In this document: positions 13,447-14,123 of the stretch, in pieces | Numbering within the stretch: the stretch's first letter is position 1 | Layout of the letters: each line of letters begins with the position of its first letter | Source: JAICTV01 sp035634055 | GTDB taxonomy: Bacteria; Planctomycetota; Phycisphaerae; Tepidisphaerales; Tepidisphaeraceae | NCBI GenBank assembly: GCA_035634055.1 | Contig: DASQDR010000072.1 | Location: 1 to 14,123, forward strand | Direction: 5' to 3' | Length of the DNA: 14,123 bases | The notes under the pieces: model-generated | Told to the model about the DNA's origin: nothing | Databases searched by the model: none | The model's input: the letters and a program-made list of their open reading frames with translations, nothing else | Made by a program: the position numbers and the translations under genes

Positions 13447-14123
13447 TCAACCCTCGTCCCCCGCCTCTTCAAGCATCTCGTCCGTGCACTGTGGGTCGAC
13501 GGCGCGGCACGCATTGGTGAGCACTTCCGCGATGCCGCGCAGCTTCGCTTGCCACGCGGCCGGTTCGATCTCCGGCGGCGTGAGTTGGGCGAACTCGCCG
13601 CAGAGCAGGACCATGCGCAGCAGGTGCTTGAAGAGGATGCCTTCCTGGCGGACCAGGTCGCGGGCGCGGACGAAGCCGTCGAAGTCGCCGCCGCGGGCCA
13701 GCAGGTCGCCGGCGGCCCACACCGGCGAGACGAACAGCCCGCCCGCGTGGTCGATCTCTCCCTCGAACAGCATCCGCATCTTCTGGGCCAGCGGGATCGG
13801 GTACTTGCGCAGCTCGGGCGGGAGGTCGGACTGCTCCGACGGCGGCGGCGGGTAGAGGTCGTCGTGCGACGCGAGGCCGCGCGTCAGCAGCGCGGGGTCG
13901 ACCACTTCCGTGCTCAACGGCCCGGGCGGCAGCTCGTCCGGGCGGGGGACGCGCAGCAGCTTGGCGACCGACCCGGGCATCTCCAGCAAACTCTCGAGGA
14001 TCTGCACGAGTTCGGAATCGTCCGCCTTCGCGAAGAAATTCATGAGGAACAGGCCGTACAGCGGGTGGACGGCGCGGAAGACGGTCAGCTCTTTGAGCTT
14101 CGCGGTCGGCGTGGCGGTTCGCA
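13447..14123 (-). CDS. C-terminal part of a probable DEAD/DEAH-box helicase (5' end beyond window)
   Basis: The frame is open from the right edge to a TGA at 13447-13449, giving 225 residues of a longer protein. An internal ATG at 14043 is not the start, because conserved-looking sequence continues upstream of it (LKELTVFRAVHPLYGLFL). The text VHPLYGLFLMN, LVQILESLLEMPGSVAKLLRVP, SPVWAAGDLL and RQEGILFKHLLRMVLLCGEF resembles the helical C-terminal domain of planctomycete Ski2-like DEAD/DEAH-box helicases, which act on RNA or DNA with ATP. The catalytic motifs would be outside the window, so this rests on my memory of the family tail and is moderately certain. It ends with an acidic tail (DEMLEEAGDEG). 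It converges on the sugar operon with a hairpin element in between and has no obvious tie to sugar metabolism. Confidence 0.6.
   Translation of the reverse strand, partial: RTATPTAKLKELTVFRAVHPLYGLFLMNFFAKADDSELVQILESLLEMPGSVAKLLRVPRPDELPPGPLSTEVVDPALLTRGLASHDDLYPPPPSEQSDLPPELRKYPIPLAQKMRMLFEGEIDHAGGLFVSPVWAAGDLLARGGDFDGFVRARDLVRQEGILFKHLLRMVLLCGEFAQLTPPEIEPAAWQAKLRGIAEVLTNACRAVDPQCTDEMLEEAGDEG

Overview
The window is GC-rich and densely coded. It holds nine protein-coding genes, two of them cut by the window edges. I see no tRNA, rRNA, CRISPR array, transposase or phage gene. The gene content points to a planctomycete or a close PVC-superphylum relative. The strongest sign is a very large secreted protein with a beta-propeller dehydrogenase-like domain and a single CxxCH haem domain of the type known almost only from Planctomycetota and Verrucomicrobiota. 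A secreted DUF1080 protein, a sugar isomerase-like TIM barrel, a Gfo/Idh/MocA oxidoreductase and a planctomycete-style helicase tail fit the same picture. This is a family-based inference; no marker gene is present to fix the taxon.

Left block (1-5175, minus strand). Reading leftwards, a secreted DUF2911 protein is followed by a large secreted PIG-L/LmbE-type deacetylase, a 78-residue single-helix membrane protein and a sodium:solute symporter that runs off the left edge. The last three are joined by 4-base stop/start overlaps (ATGA, then GTGA), so they almost certainly form one translationally coupled operon. The likely logic is extracytoplasmic deacetylation of an N-acetylated sugar or glycoconjugate and sodium-driven uptake of the product, with the small membrane protein as a possible transporter accessory.

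Middle block (5344-9352). A secreted DUF1080 protein (concanavalin-like fold, the 3-keto-disaccharide hydrolase superfamily) reads rightwards from a promoter region shared with the divergent DUF2911 gene. It converges on, and overlaps by 44 bases, the large haem/propeller protein gene, which reads leftwards from 9352.

Right block (9584-13208, plus strand). Diverging from the haem protein is a three-gene sugar cluster: a double-cupin protein resembling class I mannose-6-phosphate isomerase, a xylose-isomerase-like TIM barrel, and a Gfo/Idh/MocA NAD(P)-dependent oxidoreductase. The first gap in this cluster is filled by a long 10-bp-periodic imperfect palindrome. After the oxidoreductase lies a 65-bp compound hairpin element with perfect terminal inverted repeats. 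It sits between the end of this operon and the end of a convergent minus-strand gene (13447 to the right edge) that looks like the C-terminal part of a DEAD/DEAH-box helicase.

Taken together, the secreted DUF1080 protein, the secreted haem/propeller protein, and the cytoplasmic isomerase and oxidoreductase are the kinds of parts expected for oxidative (3-keto-type) breakdown of glycosides, with a PIG-L/symporter system for amino sugars next door. That pathway assignment is a hypothesis from gene content. No substrate can be read from the sequence.
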